NCBI GenBank assembly: GCA_033439795.1
Contig: JAUTDP010000006.1
Span: 1,488,001 to 1,552,000 of the forward strand
Direction: 5' to 3'
Source: Sordaria brevicollis
Lineage: Eukaryota; Ascomycota; Sordariomycetes; Sordariales; Sordariaceae
Length of the DNA stretch: 64,000 nt
Of the stretch, positions 10,891-21,747 are shown one piece after another. The stretch's first letter is position 1, and every line of letters starts with the position of its first letter. The position numbers and the translations under genes were made by a program. The notes beneath the pieces were generated by a model. It did no database searches and was not told where the DNA came from. It saw nothing but the letters and a program-made list of their open reading frames with translations.

Positions 10891-13800
10891 CTAGTCCACC
10901 GGCTGCTGCTTAAAAAGGGATTTTCCTCTCAACCACTTCCTATAGGCCTTATACCTCTTCTTCTGCGCGTCCTCTTCCGTGACCGTGAGCGGGTTTTCGC
11001 TGATCTTGAGCATCTCAATGTACAGCGCTTTGTCGTCGTCTGCTAACCCTGCGTTGTTGTTTCCGTTGACGTTTCCGTTCGCACCATTGGTAGTGGTGGT
11101 AGTAGTACCGTGGCCGCCATAACCACTGTACACACTTGAGGCATAGCCTCCTGATATCCCTAAACCATCCGAATATGCGTTGGCCCCGCCATCGTCGTCC
11201 TCATCAAGAATAGTAGAAGCGGGATATTGCCAACTCCCATTGACATACTCCTGGTACTCGGGCTCCACTTCTCCGGGTGCAATCTCGCTCGATACCACCA
11301 ACGGTAAATGGTGCGGATGGCTGACGTAGCGGGCGTAGTCTTCGGCCTCGGCTGTGCTGACCGTTGGGTTCAGACTGGAATGGACCACTTTGGTGAAAGT
11401 CCACTGCGCAGCCCGCGTCTTTTCTTGGGCTGACGGTTTCCCCGCCGATGTGGATGATGTGGTGTAGTCATTCCTGTAGTCGTTCCTGTTACTGTCTGTA
11501 GGCCCGTGTTGGTGATGGTGGTGAAGACTAGAGTGGTAGTTGTTGAATGGATGACGATAGGGGTAGTCTAGCTCGGTGCTTTCGCTGGTATTGTTGTTAC
11601 TTGAGGATTCCCTCCCCAGGGTACGCGAAGGATTGTTCATGTTGGTGGTAGTGGCGACGTTGGGGTTAGCCTCTGGATGAGCAGTCGAGCCAACAGCAGA
11701 TTCCTTCGTACTCCCACCGCCACCTGGTAGCCATCTCTGCAAAGAAATTCCTCGGTGATGACCTGGCGCATTACCGCCACCACCAGCATTATTCTCTGCA
11801 GCAGCCATAGCAGCCTTCTCGTTCATCACCGACGCATTATCCGCGGCGTCCTCAGCTATGTGGCTCGTCCCCTGGAAATGATCGGCGCGGTTCGTTGACG
11901 CAGCAAACGTCACCTCCTTTTTGATCTTCTTCCTATCACGCACATGGTCACCATCACCACCACCAGCGACCCCACCGCTGCCTACCTCGCCGCGCACGCG
12001 GAAAGGGCTGAGGTCGTACCGCCCGTCCTGGGTGGACTTGAAGGGTATGTACCTAAGCGTCGAGTTCATGCGGTACGAAAACATCTTGAGGAACGACGAC
12101 AGCGTCGACGGACGATAATACTCCAGCCAGTAATCATCATACCGGCTCACGGGAATCTTGCTCGGGGGCGAGTTTGGTTTGATGGCCGGGTACGGCGGTA
12201 AAGTTCTCGGCTTGAGGAATTCGGGGGTGTACCAGTTGATGTAGTGCCGCTTGCGCTTCTCGAGCCATGTGCGGGGATCTTCGTGGTGCAGGTAGTAATC
12301 CGTCGCTAAATCCCAAAGCATGGGTTGCCCTTGGGCAAAGATGTAGTTGCCGAGAAACAGGTTGTAGGCCTCCTGGCGCTGGCCGTCGAGAAACGAGTTG
12401 TTGTAGTACCGCTTGAAACTCTCGATCATGTCGCGCGAGTGGCTAGTCCACTGGTTGATTTTGCGGTAGGTTTCCATCGTGTTGACCAGCTGCGAGCCGC
12501 CGTACTGCACGGCGATCGTGTCGCCATGGTCGTGGTACATGTGCGTAAACAGGTTGACGGCGTCGGTGTCGTAGTTTACCGTGGTGTCTTCGAGAATGCC
12601 CAGAGCGTGAAGCTGGTGGCCTAGAGCACGCTTGCCGATGACGAACTGGGCTGCATTGGTCCGGTCCAGACAGTCGATGCAGTTCGTCCGTGCTACTCCG
12701 TTCTGCACCCGGATGGGCGAGGTGTGCCCGTCGCCGTTGTGGAAGAACCCCGTCGTGAGGACCACATCCTCGGCGATGCTTTCTAATGTCCCGATGACAT
12801 CCTGGTCCCGGCTCTTAGCGGCTCGCGACATGTCCCAGGCACGGTAGATGATCTTGTCTTCCTTTGGTAGGAGCTGGTTAAGGTATTCTACGGCGCGGGT
12901 GAACTCGTCCAAGAGTTTACTTTCTCGCGGGGTACGCTCCCTTGCTTTCACCAGGTTCAGGACGTAGATGGGCGCTCCGTACCGCTCAAAGAGGTTATCG
13001 AAATGCAGAGCTGCGGCCGTGTAGAAGGGGTCAACGAGGTTCAGCTCGATGGGCGGTTTCGGGGTCACGCCCGTGTTGTCCTGCGTCCAGTACAATGGAA
13101 TCGATCCTCGGTGTTGGACATAGGACGTGTAAGCCGGGCTGGCAAAGAATTTTGGGCCGGGCGCATGAAAGGACGTGGTGAGTGACTCGGAAACAATTTG
13201 TTCGGTCTCGACGTCGTTAGCCACGTATCCCAGATCGTTGGCGCCTCGCTTGAGGAATCTCGCGCCGGCAAAGTATCTGCTCCGCCTTGCAATGACGGTG
13301 ACGTGAGCAGTTCGACCGTAGATGGAGATGGCCGCTTGGTCAAAGTAGCCGTGGATGATGGGCCGGCACCAGTCGTACGGAGTATTCAGGGCATTGGCGA
13401 CAGGTTGGAGCAGGTGGTTGTTCCAGACGAACATGGAGTTCAGGTCGTCCTCCATAGGGCCGACCTGGCCGTTTAGCAACGCCTCTCGTTCTCGGGTGAT
13501 GTTATATTGTAGTGTGCGCGTGATATCGTACGAGTAGCTGTAGTAGAAGGATCTTGTCAGGTCCAGGTTGTTCAGGATGCCCAAGAAGCGCGTTTCTTCG
13601 GTATTGCGCTGATCCGTCTTGAAGCTAGGTGAGGTCAAAGGGATGAGATCGGTGCCGTCGATTTGGTAGACGTAGTGGCCGCCTATCATGGCAACAGTGC
13701 TTTTCTTGGTAATGAGCAACATGTACCATGGCCCGGTGAACTTGATAAAACCAAGCAGCCCCCAGGTAGTACAGCGCAGCTTGAGACCACCGGTGCCCTT

Positions 13801-14445
13801 ATTGCCGTCGTCGATGGTGTCCAGAAGCTGGTTCATGTCCTTTTGTGAGTATATCGTCTTGTCATCCGTGATGCTGAGTTCCGAGGCGTCATCTGGCACG
13901 GTGCGCTCGATCTTGAGGATGCGGTAGCGTTTCTCGGTCACATCGCCGCCAACCATGTAGAAGCGACTGGCGGTTTCGTAGAGGCTGAACTTGTGCATCT
14001 TGTGCTTCAGCCTGGACCGTGGTCGTTCGCCAGAAGTGCCATCCATCCTACCCACATCTTCCTCTTCTTCCTCGGGAACCATGGGACCGGAGCGTGGTGT
14101 TGGATCCGGACTGGTGGTCCGGTGGAAGGGCTTGGCCACGGCAGGCTCGTCATCGTCGTTGTCGCCCACGCCAGCGCCAGCACCTCGCGATGATTTGTCC
14201 TTCCTAGAAGAGCCCCCTTCGGACTCGGCATCGGCCCCGGCATTGTTGTGAAGAAGAGGAAAGAGTGGTTTAACCGACACTTCGCTGTCTGAGTCGTCCG
14301 GGATCGGGCTCTGGGGGTTATTGTTTGGGTCCCGTTGATCGGAACCAGGAGGTGGAATCGAAGTCGAGCTTGAGCCTCCAGACTCGGGAGCGCCGCCGGC
14401 GAGGGCGCTGGAAGCAGCCAGATCGGCCTCGGCTGCATCTGTCAT
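10891..14445 (-). CDS. fig4: Sac-domain polyphosphoinositide phosphatase, Fig4 type
   Basis: A single uninterrupted frame of 1,184 residues encodes a Sac-family phosphatase. Fig4 removes the 5-phosphate of PI(3,5)P2 and, with Vac14 and Fab1, controls vacuole and endosome membranes. A disordered acidic N terminus (about 150 residues) precedes KLYETASRFYMVG-like Fig4 sequence (here FSLYETASRFYMVG) and the Sac domain. The catalytic CX5R(T) motif is RTNCIDCLDRTN with Cys589 and Arg595. Downstream sequence LDGQRQEAYNLFLGNYIFAQGQP is also typical of Fig4. The C-terminal third beyond about residue 820 is longer than in yeast Fig4 (879 residues) and is low-complexity (Gly, Asn, His and Ser tracts), a common filamentous-fungal expansion. 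The ATG at 14445 opens the frame. Synaptojanin-type Sac proteins are less likely because no 5-phosphatase domain follows. Confidence 0.93.
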   Translation of the reverse strand: MTDAAEADLAASSALAGGAPESGGSSSTSIPPPGSDQRDPNNNPQSPIPDDSDSEVSVKPLFPLLHNNAGADAESEGGSSRKDKSSRGAGAGVGDNDDDEPAVAKPFHRTTSPDPTPRSGPMVPEEEEEDVGRMDGTSGERPRSRLKHKMHKFSLYETASRFYMVGGDVTEKRYRILKIERTVPDDASELSITDDKTIYSQKDMNQLLDTIDDGNKGTGGLKLRCTTWGLLGFIKFTGPWYMLLITKKSTVAMIGGHYVYQIDGTDLIPLTSPSFKTDQRNTEETRFLGILNNLDLTRSFYYSYSYDITRTLQYNITREREALLNGQVGPMEDDLNSMFVWNNHLLQPVANALNTPYDWCRPIIHGYFDQAAISIYGRTAHVTVIARRSRYFAGARFLKRGANDLGYVANDVETEQIVSESLTTSFHAPGPKFFASPAYTSYVQHRGSIPLYWTQDNTGVTPKPPIELNLVDPFYTAAALHFDNLFERYGAPIYVLNLVKARERTPRESKLLDEFTRAVEYLNQLLPKEDKIIYRAWDMSRAAKSRDQDVIGTLESIAEDVVLTTGFFHNGDGHTSPIRVQNGVARTNCIDCLDRTNAAQFVIGKRALGHQLHALGILEDTTVNYDTDAVNLFTHMYHDHGDTIAVQYGGSQLVNTMETYRKINQWTSHSRDMIESFKRYYNNSFLDGQRQEAYNLFLGNYIFAQGQPMLWDLATDYYLHHEDPRTWLEKRKRHYINWYTPEFLKPRTLPPYPAIKPNSPPSKIPVSRYDDYWLEYYRPSTLSSFLKMFSYRMNSTLRYIPFKSTQDGRYDLSPFRVRGEVGSGGVAGGGDGDHVRDRKKIKKEVTFAASTNRADHFQGTSHIAEDAADNASVMNEKAAMAAAENNAGGGGNAPGHHRGISLQRWLPGGGGSTKESAVGSTAHPEANPNVATTTNMNNPSRTLGRESSSNNNTSESTELDYPYRHPFNNYHSSLHHHHQHGPTDSNRNDYRNDYTTSSTSAGKPSAQEKTRAAQWTFTKVVHSSLNPTVSTAEAEDYARYVSHPHHLPLVVSSEIAPGEVEPEYQEYVNGSWQYPASTILDEDDDGGANAYSDGLGISGGYASSVYSGYGGHGTTTTTTNGANGNVNGNNNAGLADDDKALYIEMLKISENPLTVTEEDAQKKRYKAYRKWLRGKSLFKQQPVD

Positions 14446-15837
14446 CTTTCTCCGTTTCTATCCCAGCCAGTGCGTGTACGATCCGGTCTTTTATGCCGCA
14501 GTCGTCATGACTGGGTCAATGCCCGATGTTGAATAGGTAGATGCAAACAGATGATGTTGAGAAGAGGTTCAGATAAGGTGTTGATAGGCACCTAATGATG
14601 TAACACCTTGACGGCTAGCTACCCCGGTGTATCAGGGCCTTCCCCGCTATTTCCACACAATCACAGGGGGCAGCTTCAGTTGGCCGGGTGACCGCGATGA
14701 TCACCTGCACAGGCTTCCACATTTTACTCCAACTTCAACTTCTTTCATCTTCAACTGTCACCTGAAATATTCTCAGCCAGCTCGAGCTCCTTTTTCTTTC
14801 CGATGCTAGCTTGATCACCTAATATTTCTCCATCGATACTTGTATTCTCTGGGAGCCTTCATCTTCATTACCTACACATTCCCATGAATAATATCGCGAT
14901 GTATCCATATCAACCCTCAAGCTTAGTGGGAATGAGGCAAAACATACTCTATGCCACTGCTTCATTCTTCAATGTGATGGCTTAGAATCATCTATCCGCA
15001 GTTCGAATAGGTATCTCTTCGTTATGCTCATCATCGAGACCACTGGCTGTTCCATCCGGAGAAACTGGACATTGGAAACAGCTGTCCGCATACTACCCGC
15101 AGTCACGGCCTATGGTAGGATTTTGCTGAAGGCAGACTCAATGAGCAAGGCTTTTGTTCTCTCCTGGCGGTTTGCTTGACCTAGGCACCAGTCACTCGAA
15201 CCGAATATCGCATCTGCTGATAATGGCGCGAAGAACCCAAGGCTTGGATAGAGGACACACTGACCTTCACCTCATTGACAGGTCCAAGCCAAGTGAATGC
15301 GTGAGCCCACACATCTGGGCACCCTCGGGTTGGAATGCTCCATCATGGCCGCACGTCCGGCTAGTGAACATCAAGGCGACCGTGAGCTCGTAACGCAGCA
15401 TCAATCAACACAGGTTTACATCGATGCCTACCTTCACAGTGAGGAGCTTGATAACAAGATATTGATCACTGCCTATGTTTGCTTGAAAAATTCAGTTGCA
15501 CCGCAGGTTTGGAGAGTGGCAGTTGGTCAGTGTCCGGGCAGCATTCAGGTCGTCACGAGTGTTGCAGCATTCACTTGAGCTTCCATCTCAACCCGTCTCC
15601 TAAGCCCCAACAAATTCCTAATTTCTTTTCCTGTGCCGTGTCGTGGTCCTGTTCACTTTTACAACCCAGCGTCACAAAAAGGATCATTGTCAAATCTCCC
15701 ACCTTTCGCTGCGCCAGATCGTTCATCGTCGGCGGCTCAAGATTCAAATATCTGGGCCGTAATCCAGCTGAGACAAGGAAAGATAGCCATTTCGGGCTTT
15801 TGGGGTTTCTGTCGCCTTCTTCGACAAGTATTACACC
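14446..15837. other. Divergent upstream region, fig4 / membrane-protein gene
   Basis: This 1.39-kb spacer carries the leaders of both flanking genes. Short open frames at 15154-15578 show no family resemblance. The last 250 bases before 15838 are CT-rich, as in fungal 5' leaders. I found no RNA gene. Confidence 0.5.
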
Positions 15838-17350
15838 ATGAGCAGCCCGTAAGTTCCTCTCAAATTGTCGCCGATGTGATCGTTTAGCTGACACCTTATC
15901 ACAGAACACCAACCGCTTCAGAAGCGACGTCGACGGTGGAACAACCCTCAAGTGTGGTCACCCCGTTTCCGGATAGTACTGTCGCAGCCATTTACAAGCC
16001 TGACGCAAGCTTGCTGACGGGAACATGCGCAACACCCGAGTTCACCCTCCTAGATCTCAAGTCATCGGCGGTCTACGCGCCCTTCCTTGGTTGTGTGAAC
16101 AGCAAGCATGGCTGTTGCCCTTCCCAACCTCAAACATCAGTCGCCGTTGGATTCAATGACGTGTATCCGAAAGCACCAAATCCCGAACAGGCGGCTTTGG
16201 ACCGCTGCCCCGCCGATTATACTTCAATCTCAGCCACTTGCTGCCCCCAGTAAGCACAATTGCGCATTTGAGGAACGTAACTCAAGACTGGAATCATGCT
16301 AACCATGACTCCCGCAGCGGTTACACTCTCTGGACGACTGACCTGGGCGGTCTTACACCGTGTATCACTTTCCTTCCGGCGGCAATGACAACTCCTCTCA
16401 TCACGAGCACGGACACTGCTTCATCGACTGGAGCCAAGGAGACCATTGTCATCTCCGACGTGGTCTATGCCATTGGTTTCCCCGTTCAGGCGCCCATCAG
16501 CAGCTTTCCTGCAGAGGCTATCGCCGGTACTGTAGCTACCGTGGTTGGGCTATTGCTTATTTCAGCATTGGCCATCTTCCTTCACAAGCGCAAGCAGAGA
16601 AAGGAGTTTCTCGACCTCAGCAATGAGCTCAACGATCTCTACGGCCCCAGGTATCCCCCCGAGCCTGAGGATGCTTTGCACCCAGGCGTACAGGCCAGTG
16701 GTTCGAGCAGCTTTCAGGATGACAGGACTGTGTGCGCCAGTGCGGCGTATTCGCGCAAGTCCAAGGACTCGGACCGCAGCCAGCCAAAATCCTCGCCTTT
16801 TGACGGACACCAGTTTGTTGTCCCCTCAATCAGTTTACCTTCCAATGTTGGCGGACAGAACAAGCGCTTTCTCAACAAGTCATACAGCGAGCATGGATCG
16901 ATCAGGATTCCCAAGTTGCGAGTCATGGGGCGGGACGATCTAGCTCCCCAGTCTGAGCAAGGACATTTGCACAAAAGTGCCACCGAGAACGACCTTCCTA
17001 CCCCTTCGCCCTTCGAGCTCGACAATGACAAGCCACAGCTCCCCGCCCTTTCACGCCAAAAGGAACTTAACGCGGATGAGATCGTCAACACCAGCAGCTC
17101 CGGAGACGATACGTTTGTTTCTACTACCAGCAGCTACCACTCCGCTGCCCTCCAGGGTATGACTGTCGAGACGGCCCGTCCGGAGCGTCTCTCGCGTGCT
17201 TTTCCCAAGATCGTCAACACTCCTGGTACTCGCTCGCACAGCAATCTCAAGAAGAACCCGAGCAGCAACAGCATGATGGAAGAGCAAAAGAATGATGATG
17301 ATGATGACGATGACGGAAAGAAGCTGTTGGATGGACAGGAAAAGAAGTGA
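15838..17350 (+). CDS. Single-pass membrane protein with short Cys-rich ectodomain, unknown function
   Basis: I do not recognise the family. Exons 15838-15848, 15905-16249 and 16318-17350 join in frame through introns of 56 bp (GTAAGT..CAG, GCTGAC branch) and 68 bp (GTAAGC..CAG, GCTAAC branch), giving 462 residues. There is no cleavable signal peptide. About 190 residues with eight cysteines (in GTCATPE, LGCVNSKHGCCPS, DRCPADY, ATCCPHG, TPCITF) precede one transmembrane helix, AGTVATVVGLLLISALAIFL, with a basic stop-transfer flank HKRKQRK. The roughly 250-residue tail is Ser/Pro-rich, disordered and ends in an Asp-rich run then GQEKK. The layout resembles fungal type III surface proteins or sensors, but that is inference from topology. 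Next gene on the same strand starts 1.66 kb away. Confidence 0.75.
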
Positions 17351-19012
17351 ACACTGGTTCGTTTTCTCTTCCGCCAAAGGGAGAATAGACACTCAAGGGT
17401 GATGGACGTCTTGTCTCAGCTGGCACCACAGCCTATCTACACTTCCACACAGAGAAGAAAGTAGAAATCTACTCACATAACTCAAGGAAAGGGATTGGAT
17501 GGAGCCTTGGTACACCCAGAAGCCCAGGCGAGCCCACCACACTCAAGAGGTGGAAAAGAAGGAAAGGGAATTGCGGGAGGTGATGTGTTTGAGTCACTGT
17601 TTGACAGCAAGATATCAGATGACGCAAGTAATGTCTTCCATGGGACATGGCGCCGTCGTACTTCTGGGTTTAAGTGAAACCTGGAGAAAGGAAAACGAGA
17701 TGGGAATGGCTTATCGGTTTGGTTTGTGTCCAAGGCCTGGGCAAATCCGAGATGCTCTTCGGTCAGAATCTGGAATCCAAAAGTTCTTATCGATTTGTGT
17801 TTAAGACTGGGGGGGCCATCCGGGGCTGTGTTCGGTTTGGTCAAGATATATCCACGAAGCGGAATCTGGTGAGGCTTTACATGCCTATGGTGTGATGTCA
17901 ATACCACCGCAAACAATGTGGAATTACTGTTACTTAAATGTTAGACAAGACGAAAAGCGCTGTGAACACATGTTTATCACTAGCTGCGCGTCTTTTTAGA
18001 TATAAGAAAAAAGAAAAACATTCGATAGTGCGGTTGTGGAACCAGTCTTTAATCTTGACCGTTATGTGTCTACGACTTTTGCATATATTGCGATGATTCA
18101 ATATCCGGAGTGCTTGGTTACAGCGGCCTTTGACTCCACGTTCCCAACGAAACAACAAATTTCTCAATTATCGAAACGGATGCTTCTACCAGACGAGAGC
18201 TTCCGAAGATATCACCCTCCCCTCTTGCACCACATAAAAATATCTTGCTCACGGCAGACACAAACCAATGCACAAAACACACATATACGAGCCCGCAAAG
18301 CCAGCGGTGATGATGTGGACAAAGACACAAGTAGATACACAATGTAAGACCACGGCTCTAGACCATTTCCCCCCAGCATCCGGACTACCGAACCGTTTGT
18401 ACGACCACACTTACTTATATACCAAACATTCTGCATCAGAACCAACTGTCTCTCTTGTCTGACTTTTGCTGCATGATGACGTGCCCATGGTCTTGATCAA
18501 GTAGAGACCGGCTCAGCTTCCGGCCCGTTTTGTTCATGGTAGGAAGCTTGATGATTTTTGGGTATGGCGCAGATGTGCAAAAGATCTGGGTAGAAAGCTG
18601 AGATGGATGGGTGGATGGGTGGATGGATGCCCGACTTGGCTTGGCTTGGGCTACTGCAGGTACATAAAGCCATGGTGTGTGTCCTCCGGGCGGGTGCTGG
18701 CCTTTGTGATGATGGAAGGGGAGAGGAGGAAAGTTTTCTTGTCGAGTGATATGACATGGCCATGATCCTGTTACAAAGCTGGCGATACACTGATAACATC
18801 CAACCGGAACTTCATTAACGAACCTTTGTTGAGAATTTTGTACGACTCATCCGTATCCTGATATACACTCCAATGCCACTCTTCATATGGTACTCGTCCA
18901 TCAGTTCACACATTCAACACTGCTAGGACAACGCGGGAACATTCACTCTACCTTTGCAAACGAATACTGGGTTATAGAACATCAAGTTGGTGTGGCTACA
19001 ATTGTTTTCGAG
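17351..19012. other. Intergenic region between two plus-strand genes
   Basis: The 1.66 kb contains no open frame I can support. A GGATG/GGGTG tandem stretch is present at 18602-18629. An in-frame ATG at 18887 could extend the next gene by 42 codons; the extension has no Arg/Ser bias like the rest of that protein, so I treat it as leader. Confidence 0.45.
18602..18629. repeat. Short GATG/GGTG tandem repeat
   Basis: Seven imperfect GATG/GGTG tetranucleotide units lie in noncoding sequence. Probably a simple-sequence tract. Confidence 0.75.
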
Positions 19013-20581
19013 ATGCCTCAACTCACAAGACGATCAAGCGAGTCCTGTCCTCCTGATCCAGCCCGCTATCCTCGTTCAAGGAGGAGTACTCGACAGAATG
19101 ACGAGAAGAGTCAGCGCAGTGACCGAAGACAGTCCTCTCCAGCACTATCACAACGTCGAAGAGAAAACCGACGAAGTACATCGGTGGTCAGCAACGAGTC
19201 ACGTTTTTCGACCATAGACGAGGACCACAAGGACGACCCTGAATCAGATTACCATCCTCGAGATGTTTACTACCTCAACCACCCTCATGGGGGAGATGAT
19301 GACAAGGATGAGGTGAAGAGTCAATGGGACGTTGACCTCGAGGCTGGGGATCCCGCGCCAACAAAACAGAGAGACGTGTACGATGATGAGGTACGCTCCA
19401 ACTACTCTCGGAGAAGGGTGCCTCGACCGTCCACCATCGTCCGGCAACCATCTACCATCGGCACACTTTCTCCTCGTACTCGATCACCAGTTGATCGAAA
19501 CCGTCGGCAGTCAATGAGGTCAGAGTACCTCTACGGAAGAGATGACCGCCGAACAGGATCCGCAAGATCAAGACCAGCGCGAGAGTTATATTACGATGCC
19601 TCAGACTCGGACACGGCCGTTTCTCCTCGCACTCTTCGTCGCCGTTCTCAGCATAGCAACCGCTCACCAACACCTCCACATCGAGGCTCGGTCTTGCACG
19701 ATGACTACTATAGTCGTCCACGTCCCCGATCAAACACATTTCACGAGCACAACTACACAGACGATGACACCTACCCCGACAAGCCACGCCGTGACAACCC
19801 CTATGACCGCCCCAGTCGTCACAGCCTCTCCGACCGCTACGACCAATATGACCACCCGCGAGCACATTCCAACCCCCCACCCCCATCCCGTCGTCCCCCT
19901 CCCTCCACCAAATCCCGCCCCCGCCGTCCCTCCCTCTCCACCACCCTCTCCAACCTCAAAGACCTCAAAAAGTCATCCCCCAAAACCGCCTCCCTCCTCA
20001 AAGCCGCCTCGCGCGCTCTCGAAGCCGGCACCGCCACCGCTCTCAAGCTTCACAAAGACTCCACGCCCCTTTTCTCCGCCCAATCCGGCTCCAAGATTGC
20101 CGCCGCCGCTCTGGGCGCAGCGGTGGTAGACGGGTTAATTGAGCATGAACATCGAAGACACCCGAAGCTGATGAGGAAGGGCGGGCTGAGACATCATGTT
20201 GTTAAGCAGGTGGTGCAGAGAGGGGTGGCGGGGTTGGTGGGGGGGATTATTGAGGAGGGGTTAACTGGTGGTGCCTCTGCTGCTGCTGCTGTAAAGGAGG
20301 AGGATAAGAAAGAGAAGAAAGGGAGGAAGGAGACGGTGAAGAAGGTGGTTAAGGGGGTAGTTAGGGATTATGAGAGGTGGGAAAAGGGGGATAAGGCGGG
20401 CCATAGTGAAAAGGATGAGAGGAAAGGGGGGAAGGATGATAGGGGAAGGGAAAGAAGAAGGGATGAGGGTGGTAGAAGGGGTAGTGAGAGGGAGAGAGAT
20501 ACTGATGAAGAGGGATGGAGGGAAAGAACGAGGGATAGGGAGAGAGGAAGGGAGGGAAGTGTTCGTGGTAGAACAAGGTAG
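19013..20581 (+). CDS. Arg/Asp/Ser-rich disordered protein, unknown function
   Basis: An intron-free frame of 522 codons starts at MPQLTRRSSESCPP and ends at GREGSVRGRTR. Composition is extreme: the first 330 residues are Arg/Ser/Asp/Tyr-rich and proline-containing with many possible phosphorylation sites, and the last 90 are an alternating Lys/Arg/Glu/Asp/Gly tail. Between them is the only ordered-looking part: a basic segment (SLLKAASRALEAGTATALKLH) and a Gly/Ala hydrophobic stretch (SKIAAAALGAAVVDGLIEHE, then VVQRGVAGLVGGIIEEGLTGG) that could form amphipathic helices. I recognise no domain. The frame is open upstream to an ATG at 18887, but sequence character changes at 19013, which decides the start. 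The continuous codon use over 1.5 kb makes it a likely real gene. Confidence 0.7.
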   Translation: MPQLTRRSSESCPPDPARYPRSRRSTRQNDEKSQRSDRRQSSPALSQRRRENRRSTSVVSNESRFSTIDEDHKDDPESDYHPRDVYYLNHPHGGDDDKDEVKSQWDVDLEAGDPAPTKQRDVYDDEVRSNYSRRRVPRPSTIVRQPSTIGTLSPRTRSPVDRNRRQSMRSEYLYGRDDRRTGSARSRPARELYYDASDSDTAVSPRTLRRRSQHSNRSPTPPHRGSVLHDDYYSRPRPRSNTFHEHNYTDDDTYPDKPRRDNPYDRPSRHSLSDRYDQYDHPRAHSNPPPPSRRPPPSTKSRPRRPSLSTTLSNLKDLKKSSPKTASLLKAASRALEAGTATALKLHKDSTPLFSAQSGSKIAAAALGAAVVDGLIEHEHRRHPKLMRKGGLRHHVVKQVVQRGVAGLVGGIIEEGLTGGASAAAAVKEEDKKEKKGRKETVKKVVKGVVRDYERWEKGDKAGHSEKDERKGGKDDRGRERRRDEGGRRGSERERDTDEEGWRERTRDRERGREGSVRGRTR

Positions 20582-21747
20582 AAGTTGCTTTTTCCGCGGA
20601 AGTTCGTTGATTTTTACTAACACCGCGAGTTTCAGTTGATGTGATAATTGAAGCAATGAGTTTTTGGAGAGGCTTCCAAAGCCAAAATCTTGAAGCGAAT
20701 TCCGAGCGGGCGGTTCAAGCGCGCGGGTGTGATTACGATCGTGAAGGTTGCCGATCCACACTACCCGTAAACAAACAGGAATGCGGAAGATGATGAGCCG
20801 AGACGAGGATAGCGTACCCGAAACATGTGAAGAAGATGCTGATGACAGTGGTTTTTGAACATCCAACTAGAAGTGGTCTCCTGGGGGGGAGATTGTTGAA
20901 GATTCCACATTTGTTGTTATCTCGATGTCAACTTATCAATTCTGTGATCATGGTTACACAGCATTCAGCTCTCGGCTAGAGGCTGCAGCTTTCTGTCATC
21001 CAGTGCTCAACTTACATGGAAAGCAAACCGTAGTATCTACCTCTACGCATGGCATGTGAAGACTGCATGGAATGGCATGAAGCAAGAACAATGCACGTTC
21101 ATGCAATGGCTATCAGTGGCTTCTTCGTATCCTGCTGGAGTACTTCATATCAGAGTCAGATCTGAGACAACATTACAGCTGTCTACGAGGAATTCGGTTA
21201 ACTTGACAATGCTGGCTCGACATAGAATAAGAACCTTCAAAGTATCATCGTCCCCAGTTTTCACTTCAACGTGACGACAAATCGAAGTTGGCCAGACGAC
21301 AGGAACAGTGCACAGGAGCACCATTGACACTCGTCAATATCTCGGGCTCAACCAGCCGTAACTCCCAAATTCAGCTCGGAGACCGTTCCAGCCAAACCCA
21401 ATCTTACCTACTTCACCCGTCGGACTTCCTCCAACGGATTCCCGGAGTACCGAGTTTTGATAAGCCGAGACGTGGACTGCAGCCGCAAAGAAGAAAAAGA
21501 AAACACACGGATGGTGCTTTCAAGCAAACATACAAAACTTTCAGATTCCTCAATCTTATTTTTGTTTTATCTGAGACTTCGAGACCCAACACAGTATCAC
21601 ATTATCAGTCGTGGTTCTCATTTTAACTCCATCACCCAGCAAACTACGCGACTAGACCATCAAGCAATCCGAATTTGAATTCCAGTTTAAGAGAAAAACA
21701 CCCGAAAACCAAGACTTCAGACACGAGAGCAACTGCACTTCGTAACT
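20582..21747. other. Intergenic region before the serine hydrolase gene
   Basis: I see 1.17 kb of noncoding sequence with scattered stops in all frames and no RNA gene or repeat. Confidence 0.5.

Noticed and set aside
14995..15020. GTTCGAAT resembling a tRNA T-loop
   Set aside because: No acceptor stem, anticodon arm or internal A box at the proper distance.
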